From an uncultured Emergencia sp. (GTDB lineage: Bacteria > Bacillota > Clostridia > Peptostreptococcales > Anaerovoracaceae): DNA of 49,120 nt. Under the pieces are notes generated by a model. It saw only the letters and a list, made by a program, of their open reading frames with translations, did no database searches and was not told where the DNA came from. Numbering within the stretch: position 1 is the first letter of the stretch; every line of letters begins with the position of its first letter. The DNA is taken from positions 1 to 49,120 of the forward strand of contig CALLDR010000111.1 of assembly GCA_937997955.1 (NCBI GenBank). Direction: 5' to 3'. This document shows, piece after piece, positions 25,094 through 33,600 of this stretch. The translations under genes were made by a program, and so were the position numbers.

Positions 25094-26308
25094 TCAGTTC
25101 CATTCTTCCGCCAACAGGAAATCCCGGATGTTGCGGTGCTTGATCCCGTCGCGGCTCATGTCAAATTCATCTAAGGTGACAACATACTTGGGGAAGTTGT
25201 CACGGACACGGTCGAAGACGCCAAACTCCCGCTTGATGGTATCCTCCGAGGCCAAAAGGTAGGCGACCTGAACATACAGCTTGCTGCCTTGATCTTCGCA
25301 GACGAAGTCGATTTTCTTATCGGAGACTTTTCCGACTGTGACGGTGTAGCCGCGGCGCAGCAGCTCCATGTAAACGATATTTTCAAGAACAAGGTTAATG
25401 TCCTTCATATTCCCGCCAAACACCGCTTCACGAATGCCGTGGTCCGCAACATAGTATTTCTCGTTGACCGTCAGTATCCTCTTCCCCTGAAGGTCCTGGC
25501 GTTTTACCTGATAGAACAAAAAGGCATCCGTGCAGGCCTTCACGTAGTTCAGCACCGTTTCTGCCGATACCGACCGGCCTTCACTTTTCAGGTATTTGGA
25601 AATTGCTGTGGAGGAAAATGTGGTTCCAATGTTCGCGGTGATATAAGAGATGATTCGCTCCAGCATATCTACATCCCGGATGCCCGTTCGTTTGACAATA
25701 TCTTTCAACTCTACGGAATTGAACAAATCCCGAAGATATTGGCGGCTGGCCGCCTCATCGTAGCGGAGATTGCTCAGATACGGCATACCGCCCAGTTTCA
25801 GATACCTGGTAAAGCATTGACGTGTGTCCGTATCAGGGTAAACAGTACGGTACAGTTCCATAAACTCTCCAAAGGAAAAGGGGTAGATTACAAATTCCAC
25901 ATACCGTCCGGCAAGATAGGTCGCCAGTTCGCCGGAAAGCAGTTTGGCATTGGAGCCGGTGATATAGATATCGCAATCCAGTTCCACCCGGAAGGAGTTG
26001 ATGGCCTTTTCCCAGGCGGCAACCTCCTGTATTTCGTCAAAGAACAAATATACCTTGCCTTCTATCTGAGATACCCGCTGCATGATTTCATCGCGCAGTG
26101 CCTCTGCAGTGCAGAACCGGGCATTTCTCATATTTTCAAAGTTCAGGGAGATCATCTGCCTGCGGCTCACGCCCTGATCCGCAAGCTCATTCTGGATCAA
26201 ATCCAACATGACCGATTTCCCACTGCGCCGGATACCAGTCAAGACCTTTACCAGATCATTTCCAATAAAAGGGCGGATACGGTTCATATAAGTTTCTCGT
26301 TTAATCAT
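25094..26308 (-). CDS. AAA_14/DUF4143 ATPase, copy 1
   Basis: 404 residues from the ATG at 26308 (AAAGGAGG upstream); an earlier in-frame start lacks a ribosome site. Walker A GIRRSGKS (residues 25-32), Walker B VYLFFDEIQE, arginine-rich ITGSNAKLLSGELATYLAGRYVEF (sensor), then the DUF4143 winged region and an endonuclease-fold-like tail (KKIDFVCEDQGSKLYVQVAY; the Asp...Val-Gln-Val pattern recalls PD-(D/E)XK). These ATPases are common in accessory regions of gut bacteria, and their function is unproven. It is convergent with the membrane/hydrolase operon. Confidence 0.88.
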   Translation of the reverse strand: MIKRETYMNRIRPFIGNDLVKVLTGIRRSGKSVMLDLIQNELADQGVSRRQMISLNFENMRNARFCTAEALRDEIMQRVSQIEGKVYLFFDEIQEVAAWEKAINSFRVELDCDIYITGSNAKLLSGELATYLAGRYVEFVIYPFSFGEFMELYRTVYPDTDTRQCFTRYLKLGGMPYLSNLRYDEAASRQYLRDLFNSVELKDIVKRTGIRDVDMLERIISYITANIGTTFSSTAISKYLKSEGRSVSAETVLNYVKACTDAFLFYQVKRQDLQGKRILTVNEKYYVADHGIREAVFGGNMKDINLVLENIVYMELLRRGYTVTVGKVSDKKIDFVCEDQGSKLYVQVAYLLASEDTIKREFGVFDRVRDNFPKYVVTLDEFDMSRDGIKHRNIRDFLLAEEWN

Positions 26309-26867
26309 AGCAGTCAGCCTCCTTTCTGAGATTAATTTTATAGTAGCACAAGTATGTCTGAATTTCAAGGCGATTTGCCACTTTTATAAGGTATATCTGA
26401 TAAAAAATAAATTTCAACATAAATTGACAGATATAAAAGAAAGATGAATGCTTCTTTTGAGTCTGGGAATACTGTTTTGTTCAAGGGCAAACAGATCGTT
26501 GTTTGAACATTCATGGGCAACACATGAAAAGCCATTGACAAATCGTGAAATGATTACCATTGGTTGAACAGGGAGCCCTGATATAATTGAATAAGAAATT
26601 TTATGAGAACGCGGATTTTGATGGTGGTATTTTTGCTGATAGAGCGCTTGTTGTTTCAGAGAAGCTTCAAACTGAGTGCAAAAATGATGGTCGCGGTTAT
26701 GGAAGAATGAATAGAAAGTGACAAGAAAGTGATTAGAATAAGTTTTCCGATAACGGAAAAAACAGTGAAAATGAAATAGACAATATTGATGTTTTTGCCG
26801 ATAATGTGATATGCTATATTGTAGATTGGAGCAGTATTTTGATTTGATTTATAACGGAGGAAATCGT
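26309..26867. other. AT-rich spacer with a possible gene relic
   Basis: No complete gene in about 560 bp. A 132-bp open frame (26587-26718, no ribosome site) reads FYENADFDGGIFADRALV and then SEKLQTECKND, which looks like a real protein fragment but is not recognised. The region from 26738 to 26820 carries TTCCGATAACGGAA and TTGATG...TATGCT, related to the iteron promoter of the second Fic gene. Confidence 0.4.
26738..26818 (+). promoter_or_regulatory. Promoter region of HTH-Fic gene 1
   Basis: Contains the palindrome TTTTCCGATAACGGAAAA and, downstream, TTGATG, a 17-18 bp spacer with TTGCCGATAAT, and TATGCT. Word order and -35/-10 placement follow the promoter of the second Fic gene (TTCCGATAAACGAA, then TTGATA...TATACT) with a one-base length change. 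Confidence 0.6.
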
Positions 26868-27758
26868 ATGCGATATCTTTCAACTGCTGAAATGGCGAAA
26901 AAATGGAACGTATCGGAACGCAGCGTTAGAAACTACTGTGCTCAGGGTCGTGTGATCGGAGCGTTTTTAACTGGAAAGACTTGGAATGTTCCGGAAAATG
27001 CCGCAAAGCCAGAGAGAACCAATAAAAAGAAAGCGCAGCCGATAACGCTTCTGGATATCCTGCAGGAGCAAAAGGCCGGTGAATATACCGGTGGTATCTA
27101 TCATAAGACACAGATTGATTTGACATACAATTCAAACCATATTGAAGGCAGCCGTCTGACCTACGATCAGACCAGGTGCATTTTTGAAACCAATACCATT
27201 GGCGTAGAAAATGAAACCCTTAATGTGGATGATGTGATTGAAACCTCCAACCATTTCCGCTGCATAGATATGATTATTGATAACGCAAAAGCAGCGCTGA
27301 CAGAAAAATTCATCAAAGAGCAGCATTTGATCTTGAAGAACAGCACCAGTGATTCGAGAAAAGATGGGTTCGCTGTTGGTGATTATAAAAGATTGCCAAA
27401 CGAAGCTGGCGGTATGGAGACAGCTCTTCCCGAGGAAGTGTCGGATAAAATGAAGGCATTATTGGCGGAATATAATGCTAAGGAAGAAAAGACCCTTGAG
27501 GATATTCTGGATTTCCATGTGAAGTTTGAGCGGATTCATCCGTTCCAGGACGGCAACGGCCGTACAGGCAGACTGATCATGTTTAAGGAATGCCTGAAAT
27601 ACAATATTGTTCCATTTATCATCGAAGATAATCTGAAGATGTTCTACTACCGTGGATTGAAAGAATGGAATCATGAAAAAGGCTATCTGAGAGATACCTG
27701 CCTGACTGCACAGGATAAATACAAGGCATATCTGGATTACTTTAGAATTGAGTACTAA
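26868..27758 (+). CDS. HTH-Fic protein 1 (AMPylase-fold)
   Basis: 296 residues from the ATG at 26868 (GGAGG upstream). An N-terminal helix-turn-helix (TAEMAKKWNVSERSVRNYCAQGRVIGAFLTGKTWNVP) is followed by a Fic domain with catalytic HPFQDGNGRTGR starting at His224. An N-terminal inhibitory motif SNHIEG (89-94; Ser/Thr-x3-Glu-Gly) is present, so it is a self-inhibited class II Fic protein. Such proteins add AMP or similar to targets, or serve as toxin-like regulators. It probably controls its own promoter. Very similar in layout to the next gene. Confidence 0.9.
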   Translation: MRYLSTAEMAKKWNVSERSVRNYCAQGRVIGAFLTGKTWNVPENAAKPERTNKKKAQPITLLDILQEQKAGEYTGGIYHKTQIDLTYNSNHIEGSRLTYDQTRCIFETNTIGVENETLNVDDVIETSNHFRCIDMIIDNAKAALTEKFIKEQHLILKNSTSDSRKDGFAVGDYKRLPNEAGGMETALPEEVSDKMKALLAEYNAKEEKTLEDILDFHVKFERIHPFQDGNGRTGRLIMFKECLKYNIVPFIIEDNLKMFYYRGLKEWNHEKGYLRDTCLTAQDKYKAYLDYFRIEY

Positions 27759-27844
27759 AAAATTGAGTATTAAAGAATTTTCAAAGTATTATTCAGCCGC
27801 GGCAGGACAGCGGCATGATAGTGCCTGAGGGCGGTTAGTGCGAT

Positions 27845-27898
27845 AAACTGCGGCGAATCGGGGCAATAGGTCCGGTGGGGTACTACGGTTTTACTACG
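27845..27898. repeat. Left copy of boundary repeat and TACTACG pair
   Basis: AAACTGCGGCGAATCGGGGCA (first 20 bases shown in form AAACTGCGGC-G-AATCGGGGC) at 27845-27865 matches 35130-35150 with one difference. TACTACG-N3-TTACTACG (27881-27898) matches 35035-35052. Both elements have the same orientation at both sites, but their order is swapped. Confidence 0.7.
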
Positions 27899-27970
27899 AT
27901 TGAGGAAACTGAAATTAAAAGTGTAAAAGTAATGGTCCGGGAGATAAAGTATGGTATCTTCTGGACTTTT

Positions 27971-28038
27971 ATATTGTTCCGATAAACGAAAGATATTATT
28001 CCGCAAGCATTGATATTGTTCCGACAATAGGGTATACT
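27971..28038 (+). promoter_or_regulatory. Three-iteron promoter of HTH-Fic gene 2
   Basis: ATATTGTTCCG at 27971, ATATTATTCCG at 27993 and ATATTGTTCCG at 28013 (steps 22 and 20 bp). The last overlaps the promoter TTGATA-17-TATACT (28010-28038) and contains ATTGT-TCCG-ACAAT. A regulator bound to the iterons would meet RNA polymerase. Confidence 0.85.
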
Positions 28039-28063
28039 ACTGTTTGAAGTGAGGTGTAAATTT

Positions 28064-28957
28064 ATGTACATGACAGTGAAGCAGGCAGCAGAGAAATGGG
28101 GCATTTCAGATAGAAGGGTTCGTATATTATGTTCAGAAGGGAAGATTCCGGGTGTTACCCGCGAAGGGCGCAGCTGGAAAATTCCTGCAGCTGCGAAGAA
28201 ACCGGAGGACGGCAGGTATAAAACAGCAGAAAGCCTGCTGAAAATGATTGACAGGAAGAGAATCGAACTGGATTCCCGACGGCCTTTGACAGCGGGAGAG
28301 GTGGAGCGGCTGACAGAGGAATTTGCAGTTGAATACACATACAATTCCAATGCGATTGAGGGAAATACGTTGACTCTGCGAGAGACAGATCTGGTGCTGC
28401 GTGGCTTGACGATTGATCAGAAGCCGCTGAAGGACCACATGGAAGCGGTTGGACATAAGGAAGCTTTTGATTATGTGCAGGATTTAGTAAAAGCTCAGGT
28501 ACCATTATCAGAGAGCATTATTAAACAGATCCATTATTTGGTATTGGCTGATAAAAAGGAGGACCGAGGCGTTTACAGAAGAGTTCCGGTAAGAATTATG
28601 GGCGCAAAGCATGAACCAGCGCAGCCATATCTGATACAGCCTAAGATGGAACAGTTACTGGAATTTTATAGAAACAGTACAGAGCATATCATTCCCCGGC
28701 TTGCTCGCTTTCACATTGAGTTTGAGGGTATCCACCCTTTCATCGACGGAAATGGCCGGACAGGACGACTGCTTGTGAATCTGGAATTGATGAAAGCCGG
28801 ATATCCGCCGATTGACATTAAATTTACGGATCGGATTGCTTACTATAATGCTTTTGATGAATATCATGCAAAACATAATCTAGATGCGATGGAAAAGCTG
28901 TTTGCCGGGTATGTGAATATGAGGCTGGATAGTTATCTGCAAATGTTGGAAGAATAA
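28064..28957 (+). CDS. HTH-Fic protein 2 (AMPylase-fold)
   Basis: 297 residues from the ATG at 28064 (GAGGTG seven bases upstream). HTH: TVKQAAEKWGISDRRVRILCSEGKIPG. Fic motif HPFIDGNGRTGR from His224; inhibitory SNAIEG at 95-100. The catalytic His has the same residue number as in Fic 1, so the two are aligned paralogues. The upstream iterons fit autoregulation by the HTH. It may also act on the gene at 21790, which has the same promoter. Confidence 0.9.
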   Translation: MYMTVKQAAEKWGISDRRVRILCSEGKIPGVTREGRSWKIPAAAKKPEDGRYKTAESLLKMIDRKRIELDSRRPLTAGEVERLTEEFAVEYTYNSNAIEGNTLTLRETDLVLRGLTIDQKPLKDHMEAVGHKEAFDYVQDLVKAQVPLSESIIKQIHYLVLADKKEDRGVYRRVPVRIMGAKHEPAQPYLIQPKMEQLLEFYRNSTEHIIPRLARFHIEFEGIHPFIDGNGRTGRLLVNLELMKAGYPPIDIKFTDRIAYYNAFDEYHAKHNLDAMEKLFAGYVNMRLDSYLQMLEE

Positions 28958-28960
28958 AAA

Positions 28961-29188
28961 ATGCAGTGGGGGCGTGGGAATGCGCGGGAATATTTGTTTT
29001 GGAATATGCTGGCATAGTATCGATGCCGTTTGTCAGACGGCGGCATGCCTCCGATTGCGGAGTATATACAGCGGTTGTTCCAGCACCATGAGGTCAAAGC
29101 AGTCGAAAATGCCAAATACGTAGAGTTTGCCGTCCAGGCACGGAATCTGCTGCATGAAATCGCGATAACTCGCAAAAAATTTTATTAG
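28961..29188 (+). pseudogene. Interrupted small reading frame after Fic 2
   Basis: An ATG three bases after the Fic 2 stop opens a frame (REYLFWNMLA) that meets TAG at 29015-29017. It then continues without a stop as GGMPPIAEYIQRLFQHH and VENAKYVEFAVQARNLLHEIA to TAG at 29186-29188. The composition looks like real protein and the frame is kept, so a broken gene of about 75 codons or a relic of a longer one is likely. Not recognised. Confidence 0.45.
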
Positions 29189-29253
29189 GAGTTGCGAAAC
29201 CAATTCTGGCGAGGTATAATACTACTGAATAATTTAGCGATAACTCGCAAAAA
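29162..29253 (+). promoter_or_regulatory. Promoter flanked by two GCGATAACTCGC repeats
   Basis: TTGCGA (29192-29197), 17-bp spacer, TATAAT (29215-29220). GCGATAACTCGCAAAAA occurs at 29162-29178 and again at 29237-29253, 75 bp apart. The -35 box itself contains TTGCGA, the complement of TCGCAA in the repeats. Looping repression is possible. Confidence 0.7.
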
Positions 29254-29279
29254 CTTTCAGTAGAAAGAAGGGTTATGAT

Positions 29280-30533
29280 ATGGAAATTAAGAGAGACATC
29301 TATTTGAATAAGCTTATCAATAAAAAGCACAATGGACTTATCAAAGTGGTGACGGGCATTCGTCGCTGCGGAAAATCCTATTTGTTGTTCAACCTGTTTA
29401 AGGATTATTTGCTGGCAGAAGGAACAGATGAACAGCACATTATAGAAATTGCGTTTGACTCCTTTGAAAATAAGCGTTTTCGTGATCCAGATGTTCTGTA
29501 TCCCTATCTCAAGGAGCAGATCAAAGATGATAAAATGCACTATGTTCTGTTGGACGAGGTGCAGCTTTTGGGAGAATTTGAATCTGTATTAAACGGCCTG
29601 ATCCGCATGAAAAATGCGGATGTATATGTGACAGGAAGTAATGCCCGTTTTTTGTCCAAGGATGTGATCACCGAATTTCGGGGACGGGGAGATGAGGTTC
29701 ATATGTATCCTCTCAGCTTTGCTGAATTTATGTCCGTCTATTCGGGAACGAAACAGGATGGCTGGAACGAATACATGCTTTACGGCGGACTGCCGCCTAT
29801 CGTGAATATTTCAAGTCCGGAGGAAAAGATTCATTTCCTGAAGTCATTGTTTGAAGAAACCTATATTTCGGATATTGTAGGCAGACATAATGTACGCAAC
29901 CGGGCAGAATTGGAAGAACTTTTGAATATTCTCTCATCTGCTATCGGTTCACTTACAAACCCGACAAAGCTGTCGGCTACATTCAAAAGCGTCAAGCAGA
30001 AGACCATCAGCAACACGACCATCAAAAGATATATCGACTACTTTTGCGATTCTTTCCTGATTGACAGTGCTGTCCGCTATGATATTAAGGGGAAAAAATA
30101 TATTGACACACCGGTCAAATATTATTTTACCGATTTGGGATTGCGGAATGCTCGTCTTAATTTTCGTCAGCTGGAAGAAACGCATGCGATGGAGAATATC
30201 ATCTTCAATGAGCTGAAGATACGGGGCTTTAATGTGGATGTGGGTGTGGTAACTTTGAATAAAACCAATGAAAAAGGTCACGGAATCCGCAAACAGTTGG
30301 AAATTGATTTTGTATGCAACAAAGGCTCTAAACGTTACTATATTCAGTCGGCCTATGCGATTCCTGATCAGGAAAAGATGAAACAGGAGCAGCGTTCTCT
30401 GATGCTGACCGGTGACTTTTTCAAAAAGATCATCATCACGAAAGATGCGCCTGCACCATATTACAATGACGATGGGGTGCTGGTTATGAGTGTCTATGAT
30501 TTCCTGCTGAATGAGAAAAGCTTGGATAACTGA
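29280..30533 (+). CDS. AAA_14/DUF4143 ATPase, copy 2
   Basis: 417 residues. Walker A GIRRCGKS (26-33), Walker B YVLLDEVQLL, TGSNARFLSKDVITEFRGRGDEV, then the DUF4143 region and tail (KQLEIDFVCNKGSKRYYIQSAYA), which has the acidic Asp...Ile-Gln pattern of a nuclease-like fold. It is the same family as the protein at 25094 but clearly diverged. It is preceded by the repeat-flanked promoter and followed 93 bp later by the large STAND protein. Confidence 0.9.
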   Translation: MEIKRDIYLNKLINKKHNGLIKVVTGIRRCGKSYLLFNLFKDYLLAEGTDEQHIIEIAFDSFENKRFRDPDVLYPYLKEQIKDDKMHYVLLDEVQLLGEFESVLNGLIRMKNADVYVTGSNARFLSKDVITEFRGRGDEVHMYPLSFAEFMSVYSGTKQDGWNEYMLYGGLPPIVNISSPEEKIHFLKSLFEETYISDIVGRHNVRNRAELEELLNILSSAIGSLTNPTKLSATFKSVKQKTISNTTIKRYIDYFCDSFLIDSAVRYDIKGKKYIDTPVKYYFTDLGLRNARLNFRQLEETHAMENIIFNELKIRGFNVDVGVVTLNKTNEKGHGIRKQLEIDFVCNKGSKRYYIQSAYAIPDQEKMKQEQRSLMLTGDFFKKIIITKDAPAPYYNDDGVLVMSVYDFLLNEKSLDN

Positions 30534-30626
30534 TTGATGGGAAAGAAAAAAATATAGTCGGTAAATTAGAGTGAAATGTGGATTCTTGGGAGAAATCGTA
30601 TTTATCATAAAAAGAGGTGAAATATA

Positions 30627-33600
30627 ATGCTTGGAACAAATCAATATGATTTAACATGGGAACATTTCGAACAGCTTCATGCTGATACAAGAAGTATATT
30701 TGAAAATTTGTGCAGATCATTATTTCAAAGAGAATTATGTGCAGAAGGTGTTATTCTGCATTCTGATCCAAATCATCCCGGAGTAGAAGTTGCACCTGTT
30801 TTATCAAGAGATGGTAAGGCATGGATTAGTTTTCAAGCAAAATATTTTGATAATGGAATTGGTTATAATCAGATAAAAAAATCTGCAAAAACAGCGATAG
30901 AGCATTACAAGGGTGTATTAAACACAATTTATTTGTATTGTAACAAAGACATTGCGGAAACAAGTAATTCTTATAAGGATATTAAAAAAATGTTAAATGA
31001 TGCAGGAATTGATATCATCTTGGTTACCGGACAAGCAATATTGGATTGTGCTGCTGAGTATCCGACGGTCTTGTCATGTTATTTTGGACTTGACTTCTTG
31101 GATGAGGCATGGTTTCAAAGAAATCTTCAGATTAGTCTGGATAATTTAGGGAAAAGATATAACTCTCTTTTTAACGTAAATACTGAAGCGCAGAAGAATT
31201 TGTCGATTTTTTTAAGAGAAGATGCAGGAATCGGAATCATTAATGGAAAGAAGAAGGATTTGCTGTCTGAGATAAAGGATATTAGATGGAGATGTGATGG
31301 CTACTATAAGAAGATAATAAATACTTTATCTGATATGGTAAGGGACATACCAGATATTACGACCGAGACTGTTTACGATGCACTTAGGTGGGAAAATGAT
31401 TTTCGAGAATGTGGACAAACTATTTTTAAGGATCTACAGGTAAAACAAGATGAAATATATGCAAAAATGGAGGCTTGTCAGACAAGGGATTTAGATTATG
31501 AGAAATTAAGGAATAGAGCTTTTCTTGTAGATCATTTAATTGCATTACCAGATTATCTTGGCTTTCAGAAAAAGGAATTGGAGTATATCACTAATAGAGT
31601 AATTCTGGTTACGGGAGAAATGGGTACTGGAAAGTCTCAACTCCTGGCAAGTTCTGCTAAAAGGGTACTTGAAAATGCTCGCCCGGCTTTGTTGCTTTTG
31701 GGGCAGACATATACTTCGGATGAAAATATCGAAATACAGATTATGAATGGTCTTGAGGGATTGAGTACAGAACAATCTTTTGAGTCTTTATTGGCAGTGC
31801 TAGATGAAAAGGCATATTCGGCAGGAGGAGATGCTGTAATATTCATTGATGCAATAAACGAGAGTAGGGACCGTGAAATATGGAAAAATGGAATAAATCG
31901 GTTAATAGTCGAAATCAAGAGATACAAAAATATACGACTTGTTATTTCTTTGAGAAAGGGATTTGAAGAATTAACATTAAGTGAGAATGTACTTTTGGAG
32001 CGAAAAAATGGGAGGATTGCCCAAATAGTTCACTATGGACTGAATGATAACTCTCCGGCCAGCATATATGAGTTTCTGTCAAATTGTGGGATACCATTTT
32101 CACCGGAGTATTATCTTCAAACTGAGATGACAAATCCATTGTTTCTTACATGGTTTTGCCAAACTTATACAGGTGAGGAAGAGGGATTAACAGATCTCAT
32201 AGGAAAAGTTATAGAACAGGCAGATAGAGAAGGTTCAAAAGAAGCAGGTTTTAGTGAATCGGTCGAGATGCTTAGAGAACTACTTTATAATATGATTGAT
32301 ATAGAGGAAGACAAAACGATTACCAAGTCCGTGTTGCTAAATTTACCTGTGTGGGCTATGTATGGTGTGACAAAGAAGACGGCATACATTAAGGCCATTG
32401 AGCGTGCTGGCATTTTAGCTTCTTATGTAAGAAACCAGGAGGAGACTTTTTATATTGGATATAACTTGCTTGAAGATTATTTAAAAGCAAGTAGGATTAT
32501 TGATCGTGAACAAGATAAGGGGAGAATTAGAGAATATTGTACAACGCAATTGCTGGAAATAGATGAAGAGGGAAATATAACAAATTATGGAAATGAGTCT
32601 ATATTTGCAATGCTTTCATCTTTATATGCGATGAAGTATGGTGAAGAATGTATAGATATAGTTGATTGCATAACAGACGAATGGGACAAACGTCTATTGG
32701 TAGATCAATACATTAGGACATTTACTTGGAGAAGTTCTTATGTTAATTTTGATGATTTTTTAGAGTTAATAAATAAGCATTCTGTACATCCTGATCAGGT
32801 GTGGAGTATATTTATTGAAAATGCAACCAAAGCGAACAGTGAATTAAATGCAATAGGATTGACTAAACTTTTGAACATGTATGAGCTTAATCGTCGTGAT
32901 TATTTGTGGACAATGGCAATTAATGATTTAAACGAAGAAAATCGTATTGTAAGTTTGGCATATTTCATAGAAGCAGGAAACAAGTTTGAGGGGTTGTCAG
33001 AGAATAAAACATATCTTTTGTTGATGCTTTTCTCATGGATGCTATCTTCTTCAAATCGTATTCTCAGAGATAGAATCTCAAAGGCGATGGTTGAAATAAT
33101 GAAATCTCAATTTGGATTGTGTAAAAGATTACTTGAGGATTTCAAGTCGGTTAATGATCCATATATTATTCAGCGAATGTACGGAATTGTATTTGGCGCA
33201 GTTATGAAAAGAACTGTAGAATTCAGAAAGGAATTTGCTGAATTAGCGAAATGGATTTATGCCGAAATATTTGACCAGGAATATGTATACCCGGATATTT
33301 TGTTAAGAGATTATGCACGGTTAATAATAGAACGCTTTTTGTGGGAATACTCAGATGAGGCGAAGATTTTTGATATTTCAAAAATCAGACCACCTTATAG
33401 ATCTGTAGCTATTCCAAAGGTCGAGGAAATAGATTATGGTGATGAAAAGTTTAATCAACCTGGAGTATGGGATTTGCTATTTTCTATGAAATTTGATTTT
33501 CCTGTGAAAGGTGCAGGATTCTATGGAGACTTTGGAAGATATACTTTCCAATCAGCGGTTGACTATTTCAATGATGTGGATGTGGCAAATGTCTATTATT

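Noticed and set aside
17037..29017. In-frame TAG codons in two broken frames as possible pyrrolysine sites, given the methyltransferase cluster nearby
   Set aside because: TAG is the normal stop of many genes here (for example the tannase, Rrf2, phosphatase and pyrophosphatase genes), no pyl genes are seen, and the corrinoid partners are UroD-fold proteins rather than methylamine methyltransferases.
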